From Poa pratensis (taxonomy: Eukaryota; Streptophyta; Magnoliopsida; Poales; Poaceae): DNA of 64,000 bases. Location of the stretch: contig CAMZMU010000063.1 in assembly GCA_947311845.1 (NCBI GenBank), positions 54,162,064-54,226,063 of the forward strand, read 5' to 3'. Below are positions 32,575 to 43,598 of the stretch, piece by piece. The translations under genes and the position numbers were made by a program. How positions within the stretch are numbered: the stretch's first letter is position 1; each line of letters begins with the position of its first letter. Below the pieces are notes generated by a model. It saw only the letters and a list, made by a program, of their open reading frames with translations, was not told where the DNA came from and made no database searches.

Positions 32575-33979
32575 AACGGGCCGACTCATTTGCACTGTTC
32601 ATATCCGAAAAAGCCCGGGCGGACAGGCAGCTCCAGAATGGACCCAACGGGGCGATCCATAGCGTCCGCGCGCCGCGGACCGACGCATTCATGACCCAAA
32701 TCTGGGAAGCGATTGCTCCTCCTGTCCGCGTGGACAGCGCACGCGTCCGCGCCTCCTCCGGTCTGGCCCGCAAGTCAGCGGGACAGAAGACCAGTCGCGG
32801 CCATTGAATGCGCGGCCAGTCGAGGCCCATCCTGCTCGTCTTCTCCGGCCAGTACTGCGGCCGCGCAGAGTCCCCGGCCTCGCCGACCGCGCCCGCTAGC
32901 GAACCGTTCGTCGGCATTAATGGCTGGCCGCCTTCAAAAAGGGGCCGACCAGTCCCGGTTCGTCCCCATTCCCCCATTCCAATCCCCTCCCCCTCCAATC
33001 CGAGCAACCGCTGCCACCGCGATGTGGCCTTTCCGCCGCAACAAATGGGAGGCCGGTTAGTCCTCTGGCCGTCGTCGCCGGCGTACCCCGTCCCCTCCTC
33101 CACCTCGCCGGGGCAGTCTCGTCGTCCGGCCTCCCCCCCCGCGCGCTAGGATTCGTTGCCCGGGAGTGGGCTCCTCCACAACCGCGGCGGTGGCGTCACG
33201 CTGGGGCTCGTCAGCCCGGCCCCGGCACCCGCATCCGGCACAACGTGCGCGTGCGTAACGCCCACTGGCACTGGCGCACCGACACGCTAGTGCACCAGCC
33301 GGACGTGCACCTCCCACACGGCTGGCACCTGGATCGCGGGCGGGTTCCGGTACCGCCAATGCCGCCCGAAGGTCCCGCGCGCGACGTGGAGATCGAGCGC
33401 CACCGCCTGCTCCTCCCGCCGAATCGCCGCCGTCTCGACGTGTACCATCCGGAAGCGGCGTTCTGGGTGGAGTTCCTCGAGTGGGAGCACGACGTGCCTC
33501 GTGCCTCCACTTTCCGGGGCGACCTCAGCCCGGAGGTCCAGAAGTGGGAACTTCCGGCGACGGAGGCCGTTGAGGAGAAGGAGGAGGAGGAGGTTCCCGA
33601 CGATGACGACGACGACTGGGACTGGGACTTCTCCGACAGCGATGATGACATGGGGCCGGAGGAGGAGGCGGTGTACGTGCCGCCGTACGTCAAGGCCTGG
33701 ATGCCGCCCGGCCTCGACGAGGAGGCCGAGCTCACGCTCGCCATGCACGAGTCCGAGCGCGCTCTGTAGGAGGACGCCTTCAGGGAGGAGACCCTCTGGC
33801 AGGGCACGGCCCAGGCCCTCCACGCCTCGGCGGCGGAAGCCGGCCTCCCCCCAGCAGATCGTCGTGCCGCCGCCACCGCCTCCCCCGCCGGTCCTTCTGC
33901 CGCCGCCGCCTCCGCACCCGGACTGGCCGTGGGCGCCGCCGGAATGGATCGGCCTCCACCCGGAGGTGATAGACGTATT
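32575..33979 (+). mobile_element. Harbinger-like element, right end missing (copy 1)
   Basis: After TTA at 32572-32574 the end GAGCATACCCAACGGGCC resembles the terminal text of the Harbinger-like elements at 7960 and 23766. No right terminus is seen, because a copia LTR begins near 33980 and that copia element is itself truncated. The interior holds GC-rich subterminal text and the gene remnant below. Confidence 0.5.
33203..33965 (+). pseudogene. Uncharacterised grass repeat-associated protein gene, frameshifted (copy 1)
   Basis: The main open frame (33245-33769, open also upstream) encodes RNAHWHWRTDTLVHQPDVHL, then RHRLLLPPNRRRLDVYHPEA, an acidic run (VPDDDDDDWDWDFSDSDDD) and PEEEAVYVPPYVKAWMPPG, and stops at 33767-33769. 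Downstream, another frame carries Pro-rich text ending HPDWPWAPPEWIGLHPEV, which looks like the natural C-terminus. So at least one stop and one frameshift split it. I have an impression that such proteins occur in many copies in grass genomes inside Harbinger-like elements, but I cannot assign a function. The twin is at 60261-61020. Confidence 0.5.
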
Positions 33980-34099
33980 TGTATAGGACTCTAACCCCTG
34001 TGTACTTGTACCTGTATTGTAACTCTACCCCCCATATATAATGAGATAGGCCGGACCCTTTGAGGTAACGTGTATTACCCCTACACATTATTTCTCACA
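33980..34099 (+). repeat. 5' LTR of truncated copia (copy 1)
   Basis: This 120-bp TG...CA repeat directly precedes the primer site TGGTATCAGAGCC (34100-34112). The left border is inferred; a TG at 33967 is an alternative. Confidence 0.65.
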
Positions 34100-34209
34100 T
34101 GGTATCAGAGCCGAAACCGGCCTAACCCTAAAATCGCCGCCGCGGCCGAATCCCATCTCGGCGCCACCGCCGATCCCGCTTCCGCCTACCGCCCGACCTC
34201 GTGCCGATC

Positions 34210-35105
34210 ATGACGTTGTCGAACTCTACCTCGACCGCTACCTCGGCACTCTCCTCGGGCTCCTACAGCGCGCCTTCCCGGGCCTCTCCGGCTCCATGAT
34301 GGCCGGCGCCACCGCTGCGACCTCGGTCATCCCGTCGTCGCCCATCAACCTGATGGGGCAGATCACCGTCGCCTCAACCCCAACAACTTCATCTACTGGA
34401 GGACTCAGGTTGTTCCGATGCTCAGGAGCAATCTACTCTTTGGTTTGTTGATGGCACCCTCCGGTGTCCGTCTGCGACGATCCCCAATCATGCGGTTGGA
34501 ACCGCTGGTGCGCCGGCGACCATCCCCAACCCCTAGTATGCGGCCTGGCACCAACAGGACCAGGCCATCCTCTCCGCCATCGTGTGCTCCCTCCATGAGA
34601 GCGTTCTCGGGATGATGACGATGGTGGCCACATCCCATGAGGCGTGGGAAACCGCCAGCTTCGCCTCGCAGTCCACGGCGCGTGCGATGCAGATCCGCGG
34701 CGAGCTCAATAAGGCCAAGAAGCTGGACAAGACTGCCTCCGTTTTCTTCAACGAGATCAAGTCCCTGGCAGATATTCTGGCCTCCATCGGTAGCCGCTAC
34801 GCCCCGACGAATTTACTGGTTACCTGTGTGCAGGGCTAGATGGTGACTATGATGCTCTCGTTCAGATGGTCTCGGCAAGGGCGATCAGTGATCCGATGCC
34901 GGTCCGAGACGTCTACGCGCAGCTCCTTGCTACCGAGCAGCGCATGAACGCGCGCCGCGCGGAACTTGGTGCTGATGTTCAGATGGCAAACGTCAACTTC
35001 AGGGCGCGTGGTGCTGCCTTCCCCCCGCCTTCCTCGGCTCCCTTCTTCAGCCAGCCGACGCCGCCGCCGCAGCAGCGTGGCGATGGTGGTGGTTCTTCCT
35101 GAGGT
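34210..35105 (+). pseudogene. Copia gag, multiply frameshifted (copy 1)
   Basis: Gag text starts near ATGACGTTGTCGAAC (34210). Recognisable pieces are the NPNNFIYWRTQVVPML region, MTMVATSHEAWE, TARAMQIRGELNKAKK and SVFFNEIKSLADIL. Single-base losses relative to copy 2 break the frame near 34280, 34370, 34650 and 34795. The following CCHC knuckle (CQICIKVGHIAFCC) lies beyond an in-frame TGA at 35099-35101 that both copies share. Copy 2 preserves longer frames. Confidence 0.75.
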
Positions 35106-36770
35106 GGAGGAGGAGGCGGTTCGTCCTCTGGTGTTGGTGGCGGTGGCAACCGTCCCACTTGCCAAATCTGCATCAAGGTCGGCCACATCGCCTTCTGCTG
35201 CTTCAAGCGGTATGATCCCGCCTACCTAGGTGCCGGCAATGACGGGCGCTACAAGGACAGGCAGCTCGCTGCCTTCACCAACCGCTCCGCCAACGCCGCT
35301 GCCATCAACACTCGCGCCAACAACACCAACATCGTCCCCTACGGCGCGACACCATCCTACCCGATCGACCCCGCCTGGTACGCTGATACGGCGGCTACCG
35401 ATCACTTCACCAACGAACTCGCCAAGCTCTCCGTCCACGAGCCCTACAACGGAAAGGATCAGGTGCAAACCGCGAACGGTTCAGGTATACGCATTAAACA
35501 TATTGGTCATTCCAGTATTCCCTCATCATCAAAACCACTTCATCTTAAAAATATTCTTCATGTTCCCGACATCACACGAAATCTCCTCTCTGTTAAAAAA
35601 TTTACACGTGATAATAACGCCTTGTTTGAATTTCATCCTTGGTATTTTCTTGTTAAGGATCGGGCTTCGAGAGACGTTCTTCTTAGAGGAGGTTGCCGTG
35701 GTGAGCTTTACCGTCTTGATGAGAAGTCCGTCAAGCAAGCTTTCAGCGGTGTCAGAGTTTCCCGTGAGCAGTGGCACTCACGATTAGGGCATCCCGCCAC
35801 CCCCATTTCAACATGTTCTCCACCGTCATGAGCTTCCCTCAGTGTCAGTCAATAAAGCTGTAGTGTGTGATGCCTGTCAGCAAGGCAAGAGTCATCAATT
35901 ACCGTTTTCTTTGTCAACTCGTGTTACCACTTCTCCTTTAGAGATTATATATTCAGATGTTTGGGGCCCTGGCCCTATTTCTACCAGTGGACATGAGTAT
36001 TATGTGAGTTTTGTCGATGCTTACAGTCGCTTTACATGGCTCTACTTGCTGAAACGCAAATCTGATGTCTTTCATGTCTTCGTTGAGTTTCAAAAACATG
36101 TTGAATGTCTCTTAAACAAGAAAATTATCCATGTCCAGTCGGATTGGGGGGGGGGGGGTGAATACCATCGCCTAAACATTTTTTTTACTGATCTTGGTAT
36201 TTCACATCGAGTTTCTTGTCCTCATACACATCAACAGAACGGCACTGCTGAACGTAAACATAGACACATTGCTGAAACTGGTTTAACTCTCCTTGCACAT
36301 GCCTCGGGGCCATATCATTTTTGGGGTGATGTGTTTTCTACGCATTCTTTCTCATTAATCGCTTGCCTAGCCGTGTCATTAATATGGAGACTCCTCTTGA
36401 GCGCCTTCTTGGAGAGACGCCTGACTATACTTTTCTCAAAGTCTTCGGTTGTGCATGTTGGCCGCACCTCCGCCCATATAATCATCGCAAGCTTGAGTTC
36501 CGTTCTAAGCAATGTGTCTTCCTTGGCTATAGTTCGATCCATAAAGGCTACAAGTGCCTTCATATTCCAACCAACCGAGTGTATATCTCTCGTGATGTTG
36601 TTTTTGATGAGACAGTTTTTCCCTTCGCTCACTTATCACAAAACTCCACCATACCATCCACTTCCTCCACTCCTCCGACTCCTGACCAATTTGTTGATGC
36701 TGCATATACCCGTCTCTTTTTCCTAACCATGGTGCAGGTGTTGGAAGAGGAGCTCGTCTCGAGCTACTAG
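35100..36770 (+). pseudogene. Copia zinc knuckle, protease and integrase (copy 1, frameshifted)
   Basis: The order is knuckle, protease-like DPAWYADTAATDHFTN, WHSRLGHPA (GAG-pre-integrase), CDACQQGKSHQLPF, IYSDVWGPGP, HVQSDWGGGGEYH and NGTAERKHRHIAE. The protease motif reads DTAAT where active copia proteases have DTGAT or DSGAS. A long G-run at 36147-36156 disturbs the second integrase acid region. A lost base near 36341 shifts the frame; the C-terminal integrase part (LKVFGCACWPHLRP, LGYSSIHKGYKC) is in 36363-36770. Confidence 0.8.
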
Positions 36771-36963
36771 ATGACGAAGATCCTGACGACGTCGCACGTG
36801 ATCACGTCGATCACGGCGCTCACGTCGATCACATGCATGGCGATGGCCATGCACATGAGGCCGGCCCACCCTCGCCCGGCTCGGCTCCAGCTGGGCCGCC
36901 ATCCGCCGGCCCGTCTATGCCCGGGCACTCCCCTGGTACAGTGACCTCCTCCACATTGCCCGC

Positions 36964-38498
36964 TGATACGTGCATTTTGCATCATCATTATTTACACTTA
37001 TTTGCATCATATAGGATCATATTTGCCTCCATACAACATTATTCTTGCATAATTAGATGATTTACGGGACTTTCCTACAAAGTACCTTTCATTGGTATTT
37101 AATTTCTGGGAGGCAGAAAACCTCCTTTTTCATGTTTTTGCTGTTTCAGGACCTTCTGGACGTCAATAAATCGAAGGAAAAATACCTGATCACTTTTTCA
37201 TCTGGAGAATCAACCTGGGCCAAAGAAGCACGCGAGAGGAGGCCCGAGGCGCCCAAGAGGTGGGCCCACGCGCCCAGTATGGGTGGGCGCGTGGACCATG
37301 CCCTTGGGGCCCTCGAGCGTCGTCTCGGCCTCTCCTTTTTACAGTCGCCTCCGTCTCGACAGAAAACCTACGCCATAATTTTCCCACGATTTACAGAGGC
37401 GGCAGCGGAGGCGATAGTCCTCTCTTACTCCGGGAGAGGGCAGATACTGCTGCGCCGGAGCCTCCGGTGGGGGAAATCGACACCACCATCATCTCCTCTC
37501 CTTATAGGCGTAGGGGGAGGCATCTACATCAACATCTCCACCAACATCAGCACCATCTCCATCACCATCTCCAAGATCCACTCCGTTCCCCTCATAGTTT
37601 GTGATTGATTGAACCCCGGATATTGTTTTAAGGGCTATTTGTATGTTTGTGATTGGCTACTTGTCGTTATTTGGTGGAGAGATTATATTTTCAGATTGTG
37701 TTGTACCACATATGCCACTAATCCATATCATGTTTGTCACTTGTGAGTAGTTCCCCATGTTCCTGAGGGCATAGGATGAATTGGCTATGATTTCTATATA
37801 ATTTGCCATGTGTATGTGGTCAAGTTTTTATCTTTTATATTGTTCTATGATGGTTTTATGCGAACGTCAACTGCATATTACTTCACCTATATGGGCTCAT
37901 AGGAGAATACTTCAATGCAATGATGGGGGTTGGAGTTACGGAATTGACAGTAACCGTTCTCCATCACTTTGATTTGCATTGGAGGGATTATATGTCGGGG
38001 ACCAATGATCTTAATGCTATGGTGGGATATTTATATCTTAATGCGTAATAGATGCTCATGGAAATGGCTCTAGTGACCATCATAAGTGGTGTGTTTTGCT
38101 CATAGAAATATGGCAGCACCTAATTTAGGCTCCACCCTAAAAGAATGAAACTTGACAACATGCACACTATTTTTATAACGAAATCTACATGCCATGCATA
38201 TCCATGCCGCCCTCAGGAGGAACGCTTGTTTTACATAAGTTCACACACAAAACTCTTGATCTTGTCCTCTTACTGAGTAGAGGATTGGGCTTTTCTCTCA
38301 TTGAGAGCATTTACTTATTGCAATTTAATTTCAGCAACTTTATTTCCTTGCAAACTATAAACCAAAAACCCAAATTACTGCATTTACACTTGTTTCTTTT
38401 GTCAAATTTGCTAATCAATACCCTCATCTCCTCGTGGGTTCAACAAACTTTCTTATTGAAAAGTACTACAATCGATCTCCTGCACTTGGGAGCCATCA
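36964..38498 (+). repeat. 5' LTR of Athila-lineage element (about 1.5 kb)
   Basis: It starts TGATACGTGCATTTTGCATC and ends GGAGCCATCA shortly before the primer site. No 3' partner is in the window, so the borders are inferred from the TG...CA ends and the primer site. Confidence 0.65.
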
Positions 38499-38509
38499 AG
38501 ACTCTTTTC

Positions 38510-38527
38510 TGGCGCCGTTGCCGGGGA
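38510..38527 (+). other. Primer binding site (tRNA-Asp type)
   Basis: TGGCGCCGTTGCCGGGGA is complementary to the 3' end of plant tRNA-Asp. It lies 11 bp beyond the LTR end. Confidence 0.85.
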
Positions 38528-38609
38528 GCGTTGCGCTATTGGTAAGCTGTTTGGTAAGGAAACTCCAAATCTGTTTTTATTTTCTTATTACTATTTTCAT
38601 CATGCATAT

Positions 38610-39381
38610 CTGTGACTATCAAGATTTGCAACTCACCTTATTGGATTATGTTCATGATAAACATTTGAAAAAGGTTGAGAAGCCCGCTGAACCGATTGTT
38701 GCATATGAAATTCCTTTTGGCATTGTTAACAGGGCCAGGAAGTTAAAATTTACAGGTGACAAAAGTCAAACTGCTACTGGACATCTAAATGAAATTGAGG
38801 ATCTATGTTCTTTATTTAAGCTCACGGGTATTCATGAAAATGATGTTAGAAGGAAGCTTTTATTTATATCTCTCAAGGATGATGCTCGTGAATGGTGTAG
38901 ATCACTTGAATAAGATGTCAAAACTAAATGGGAAAGTTTGAGGAAAGCTTTTTATCTTAAATATTATACTCCAAGAGAAGCTTATGAAGACCGCTGCAAT
39001 CTTTATAATTTTTGGCCTCATAATGGAGAGAGTATCGCTCAAGCTTGGGGGATATTGAAGTCTCTCGTTCGTAAAAATCCTTGTCATGGTATTCCTGAAA
39101 GTCTTATTTTGATAAACTTCTATGCAAGATTGCCTCCACCACTTGTCACCTTTCTGGATAATTCCTCTGGAGGGAGTTTCACTGCTAAATCTCCACAAGA
39201 CGCATCTGAATTATTGGCACGTATATCTCGAAATGCTGAATCATGGGAACATGATAAAGGTAACACTCCATGTTTGGAGTATGAATACTCATGTGTGGAA
39301 AATTTCTCTACTTATATACTATTAATGAGCCTTATGAAGAAATTTGGAATTGATATTCATGTGCTTGTTGAAATTGCATAA
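38610..39381 (+). pseudogene. Athila gag (one internal stop)
   Basis: The first part holds the VRRKLLFISLKDDAREWCRS signature of the retrotransposon Gag domain and stops at 38911. The frame then continues in step with WESLRKAFYLKYYTPREAYE and LVRKNPCHGIPESLILINFY. One stop therefore separates two parts of one Gag domain. No zinc knuckle was seen. Confidence 0.75.
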
Positions 39382-39552
39382 GCTTTTGCTGGCTTTCTTA
39401 ATATTCCAAAGGGATATTTTCATATTATTAATAAACCTATTGCAAAGCCTGCTTGTGTTCCTAAAATTCTTGAGCAGGTTCATCAAGTTTCATCTCCAAG
39501 AATTGAGGAAATCTTTGATGCTCCTCCATATCCAAGCAATGTTAAAGTAAAT

Positions 39553-40218
39553 TTGCTTACCACTGTTGTTAATAAGAGTTCAAACAAATGCCATGAACCA
39601 TATGAGCAAATTCAAGTTCAACATCAAATTTCGGCCATTAAAGAACTAAATGAAGAATTGCCATGTGATGTCTATTTATGCGAAGATTCTACAAGGGTAA
39701 TTAAAGGTAACACCGCTAGAGTTGGGAAGCCTATTATATCATGCACTATTGGGACTTCATGTTATCATGGACTTTGTGATATTGGGGCAAGCATAAGTGT
39801 GATTCCATATTCTTTCTACCTTGAAATTAAGTCCGATATTGATCCTATCAACATGGAAGAAACAAGTATATCAATCCAACTTGCAAATAAAGAATATATT
39901 TGTCCTCTTGGTATTATTAGAGATGTTGAAGTATTAGTCGGTAAGATTAAATACCCTGCTGATTTCATTGTTCTTGGTTGCTCCCAAGATGCATTTTGTC
40001 CTATTATTTTTGGTAGACCTTTCTTACATACTGTTGGTGCTGAAATTAATTTGAAGAAAGAGAAAGTGTTTATTAAATTTGCTGGTGAAAGAATTGCATT
40101 CAACTTTTCAAAATTTACTGATAAACATTTAGAAAGAAAAAAGTTTGAACCTGAAATAGTGGAGACTCTTGCTTCAGTAGCTGTTGCTTCATCGGATGCG
40201 ATGGAACGATATGACTAA
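39553..40218 (+). pseudogene. Athila aspartic protease region
   Basis: An open stretch of about 220 residues carries the protease active site CDIGASISVIPYS (usual form DLGAS in this lineage) and the later ILGRPFL-like text (IIFGRPFLHTVG). It is separated from gag by about 170 bp with stops. Confidence 0.75.
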
Positions 40219-40256
40219 ATCAAGAGGAGCCATTTTAGGATGATGAAGAGAAAGAA

Positions 40257-41479
40257 ATGCTTGAACAAATATTATCTCAGCAGCCACCACAATTGCAATT
40301 ACATATTCCTCCTGATAATCTAGGAGAGCTACCACCACAAAAAGCGGATCCTAGTTTTGAGCTTAAACCATTGCCTGCAAATCTAAAATATGCATTCCTT
40401 GATGACAAAAAGATATATCCTGTTATTATTAGTGCTAACCTTTCAGGTGAAGAAGAATCTAAATTACTTGAAGTACTGAGAGCTCATAGGCCAGCAATTG
40501 GCTATTCACTTGATGACTTGAAAGGTATAAGTCCCGCTTTATGTATGCATAAAATTAATTTGGAAGAAGATGCAAAACCCGTTGTTGACTATCAACGCCG
40601 TCTTCATCCAAAAATGAAAGAAGTGATAAGAAAAGAGGTAATCAAACTCATTGAAGCAGGTATTATTTATCCCATAGCTGATAGTAAATGGGTTAGTCAT
40701 ATTCATTGTGTGCCAAAAAGGGTGGAATGATTGTTGTTCCTAATGCTGAAAATGAACTTGTTGCTCAACGTACTATTGTTGGGTATAGAATGTGCATTGA
40801 TTACAGGAAACTTAATAAAGCAACTCGTAAGGATCATTATCCATTGCCATTTATCGATCAAATGCTTGAAAGATTATCCAAACACTCTCACTTTTGTTAC
40901 TTAGATGGCTGTTCAGGTTTTTCACAGATTCCGGTGCACAAGGATGATCAAGAGAAGACCACCTTCACTTGTCCCTTCGGCACTTATTCTTATAGGAGAA
41001 TGCCATTCGGTTTGTGCAATGCTCCTGGTACTTTTCGAAGATGCATGAATGTTATATTTGCTGATTATATTGAGAAAATTATGGAAGTATTCATGGATGA
41101 TTTTTCCGTATATGGTACCTCATTTGAAAACTTCTTGTTCAACCTTAACAAAGTTTTGCAGCGTTGTGAGGACCAACACATAGTTCTAAATTGGGAGAAG
41201 TGCCATTTCATGGTGACGGAAGGTGTCGTACTTGGACACCGTGTTTCAGGAAGAGGCATTGAAGTGGACCGCGCCAAGATAGAAGCAATTGAGAAGCTAC
41301 CATATCCCAAGGATGTTAAAGGTATTAGAAGTTTTCTTGGTCACGCTGGTTTTTATAGAAGATTTATTAAGAACTTTTCAAAAATATCTCAACCTTTAAC
41401 CAATCTTTTGCAAAAGGATGTTCCATTTTCTTTTGGTGATGATTGTGTTGAATCTTTTAATGTTTTAAAAATGCTTTAA
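40257..41479 (+). pseudogene. Athila reverse transcriptase, one frameshift
   Basis: The first frame ends at VSHIHCVPKR (40730) and the second resumes with VPKKGGMIVV. Motifs follow in order: MCIDYRKLNKATRKDHYPLP, LDGCSGFSQIPV, RRMPFGLCNAPGTF and the active site FMDDFSVYG (near 41092-41118). Then LGHRVSGRGIEVD and FLGHAGFYRRFI lead into the RNase H linker. The stop at 41477-41479 interrupts the link to RNase H. Confidence 0.85.
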
Positions 41480-41958
41480 TAACTGCTCCTATAATTCAAC
41501 CTCCTGATTGGAATTTACCATTTGAAACTATGTGTGATGCTAGTGATTATGCTGTAGGCGCTGTTTGGGTCAACGAGTTAATAAGAAACTGAATGTTATA
41601 CATTATTCTAGTAAAACTCTTGATAGTGCTCAAAGGAATTATGCTACAGCTGAAAAATGATTCTTAGCGGTGATTTTCGTTTGTGAAAAGTTTAGACTCT
41701 AAGGTAATAGTGCACACCGATCATTCAGCTATTAAATACCTTATGAGTAAGAAAGATGCTAAGCCTAGACTAATTAGATGGGTTCTTTTGCTACAAGAAT
41801 TTGATTTAAATATTGTTGAAAGGAAGGGTGAAGATAATCCGGTAGCTGATCATTTGTCTAGAATGGAAAATATTCCGGATGATCCCATTCCTATTAATGA
41901 TAGCTTTGCAAATAAACAATTAGCAAACATTAATATTAGCTTCGCCTTGGTTTGCTGA
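41480..41958 (+). pseudogene. Athila RNase H, broken
   Basis: DASDYAVGAV, IHYSSKTLD and RNYATAEK lie in 41500-41660 with stops and shifts. [10 protein letters not shown] and [11 protein letters not shown] follow in 41711-41863. These are the standard RNase H motifs of gypsy pol, but no single frame joins them. Confidence 0.75.
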
Positions 41959-42048
41959 TTATGCTAATTTCATCGTTGGCAAAGTTATGCCACCACATTT
42001 TACATCCCATCAAATAAAGAAATTCTTTTACGATCTTAGACATTATTT

Positions 42049-42459
42049 TTGGATGATCCATATCTTTATAAGAAAGACGTAGATGTTATTATTAGGCGTT
42101 GTGTGCCAGAATTTGAACAACATGCAATCATAAAAGACTGCCATGATAGTCCTTATGGAGGACATCACGCCGGAGACCGCACTGCTGCAAAGGTATTACA
42201 ATCTGGTTTTTATTGGCCGACACTTTTTAAGGATTGTGCTAATATGTGAAAGAATGTGATAAATGTCAACGAGTAGGGAATAGTGGTAAGAGAAATGAAA
42301 TGCCTACGAATTATTCACTGCCTCTTGAACCATTTGATATATGGGGATTTGACTTTATGGGACCATTCCCAAACCCATCAACACCTACAAAGTATACTCA
42401 CATTTTGGTTGCAGTCGATTATGTTACAAAATGGGTTGAAGCCATTCCAACAACAAGTG
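42049..42459 (+). pseudogene. Athila integrase, N-terminal part, cut by gap
   Basis: The HHCC zinc domain (SPYGGHHAGDRTAAKV ... CDKCQRVGN) is interrupted by a TGA at 42247-42249. [16 protein letters not shown] carries the first catalytic Asp. The remaining catalytic acids would lie in the gap. Confidence 0.75.
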
Positions 42460-42472
42460 NNNNNNNNNNNNN
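42460..42472. other. Assembly gap (13 N)
   Basis: Thirteen unknown bases join Athila integrase to the interior of a Tat-lineage LTR. The first 47 bp of that LTR, known from its right copy, are missing, so the gap is longer than 13 bp in reality. Confidence 0.99.
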
Positions 42473-43598
42473 TGTTCGAAGTTGTGCGAGGTACGGAAAG
42501 GGCCGACCTGTTTGGGCTGGGGGTCCGAGCTTCATCTTGACTGGAGAGTACAGGCGACCTATTTTGGCCAGAGGGGTCCGGGTATACTGTAGGCAGGGCC
42601 GAGGTTCACTGGCCGAGCTATGTTCAGCCACCTAACTACCTCAGTGCAGTGGTTTGTGTTGAGAGTGCAGGAGAAGCTGTGGGGAGGAAAGTAAGATCCG
42701 ACCTGGTAGATATTAAGCGCAAGACCCGAGGTACGGAGCCCGTCACTCCGTGCGAGCTAACCGAGGTGATGGGCTGTAGGTCGGGCAGGAGTCAATGCTC
42801 CTGTCACTTCCAGCGGGTACAAGAGCGCCTGACACGGGAGCGTCTGTCAAGGAGCATGGCAGAGGCGTGCTCCGGGTTCGGCGGGCCTGCACGTCTCTGA
42901 TCGCTGACTACGCGAGGTCTGGGAAAAGGCTACGAGGTAGCTCTGCCAGGCCACGTCCTGTCTCGGTCAGAGGGGACATGCTAGTTCTGCCGTTAGGCTA
43001 CAGGAGATGGGCAAGCCACGTCTTGTCCCTGACCGAGGTACGGTGGTACGGTGGTGACCGTTGCAGAGGCATGGCAACAGTGTTCTGCGAGGGGCACAAT
43101 GGTAACCCGGCTGGCCTATATAGTGGGCTTCACCCCCTCCTGCTAGAGAGGATCCAAGATCGAAAGAGAGACCCCCCCCCGCGCTGGAACTAGTTGATCA
43201 AGAGAGAAAGAGAGAGAGAGAGAGGAAGCTCGGAACACCCCGGAAACACCTCGGACTCAGCTCGGAGTGCCTTCTTCCTCCCGTCTAGCTCCATCTTTAC
43301 CTCAAGTTCTCACCATTGTAGCGTCATACAGCTCGAGGAGCAGCTTGTACTTGTCACTCTGAGCTATACACTGGCTAGGATAGTGCTGCAGTAGGGGTGT
43401 TACCTCCACAAGAGGGCCCCGAAGCAGGGTACATCGTGGTGTGCTTTGTGTTCTTGCTTTCTTGGTTCTTCGTTCGTGTTCTTGCGTGTTCTTGCGTGTG
43501 CACTTCTTGAGTGCATAAACCCTCCCCGGATTCCCCCAACGACCATTCGGCCCCATCTTAGCCATACCTATGGCATCTGCCGTGATCCCACCACGACA
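42473..43598 (+). repeat. 5' LTR of Tat element (start missing in gap)
   Basis: It aligns with 56042-57181. Up to about 42830 it lacks many single bases found in the right LTR, and after that it is almost identical. TATA-like CTATATAGTGGG lies near 43118, and a GA-rich microsatellite at about 43200-43225. It ends CCACCACGACA at 43598. Confidence 0.88.

Larger units (their letters stand above)
26161..36933 (+). repeat. Duplicated segment, copy 1
   Basis: Apart from MULE 3 and its duplication (27250-32261), this stretch matches 57182-64000 nearly base for base. Differences are mostly single-base changes and small indels. Copy 2 continues to the window end, so the true length is unknown. Confidence 0.9.
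33980..36963 (+). mobile_element. Truncated copia element (copy 1)
   Basis: A short LTR (33980-34099; TGTATAGGAC ... TTTCTCACA) with a TATA-like TATATAATGA near 34033 is followed by a Met-tRNA primer site, gag and part of pol. The element stops in the integrase-to-reverse-transcriptase linker, where an Athila LTR begins at 36964. No reverse transcriptase, RNase H or 3' LTR is present. Confidence 0.8.
36964..42459 (+). mobile_element. Athila-lineage gypsy element, decayed, cut by assembly gap
   Basis: A long 5' LTR, a tRNA-Asp-type primer site, gag, protease, reverse transcriptase, RNase H and the first part of integrase are visible on plus. The protease text DIGASISVIP and the primer site point to the Athila lineage. 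Stops and frameshifts occur in nearly every domain. The integrase runs into 13 N at 42460, so its C-terminal part and the 3' LTR are not seen. Confidence 0.85.

Noticed and set aside
38510..38527. Possible tRNA gene fragment
   Set aside because: It is the complement of a tRNA 3' end directly after an LTR, so it is a primer site rather than a tRNA gene.
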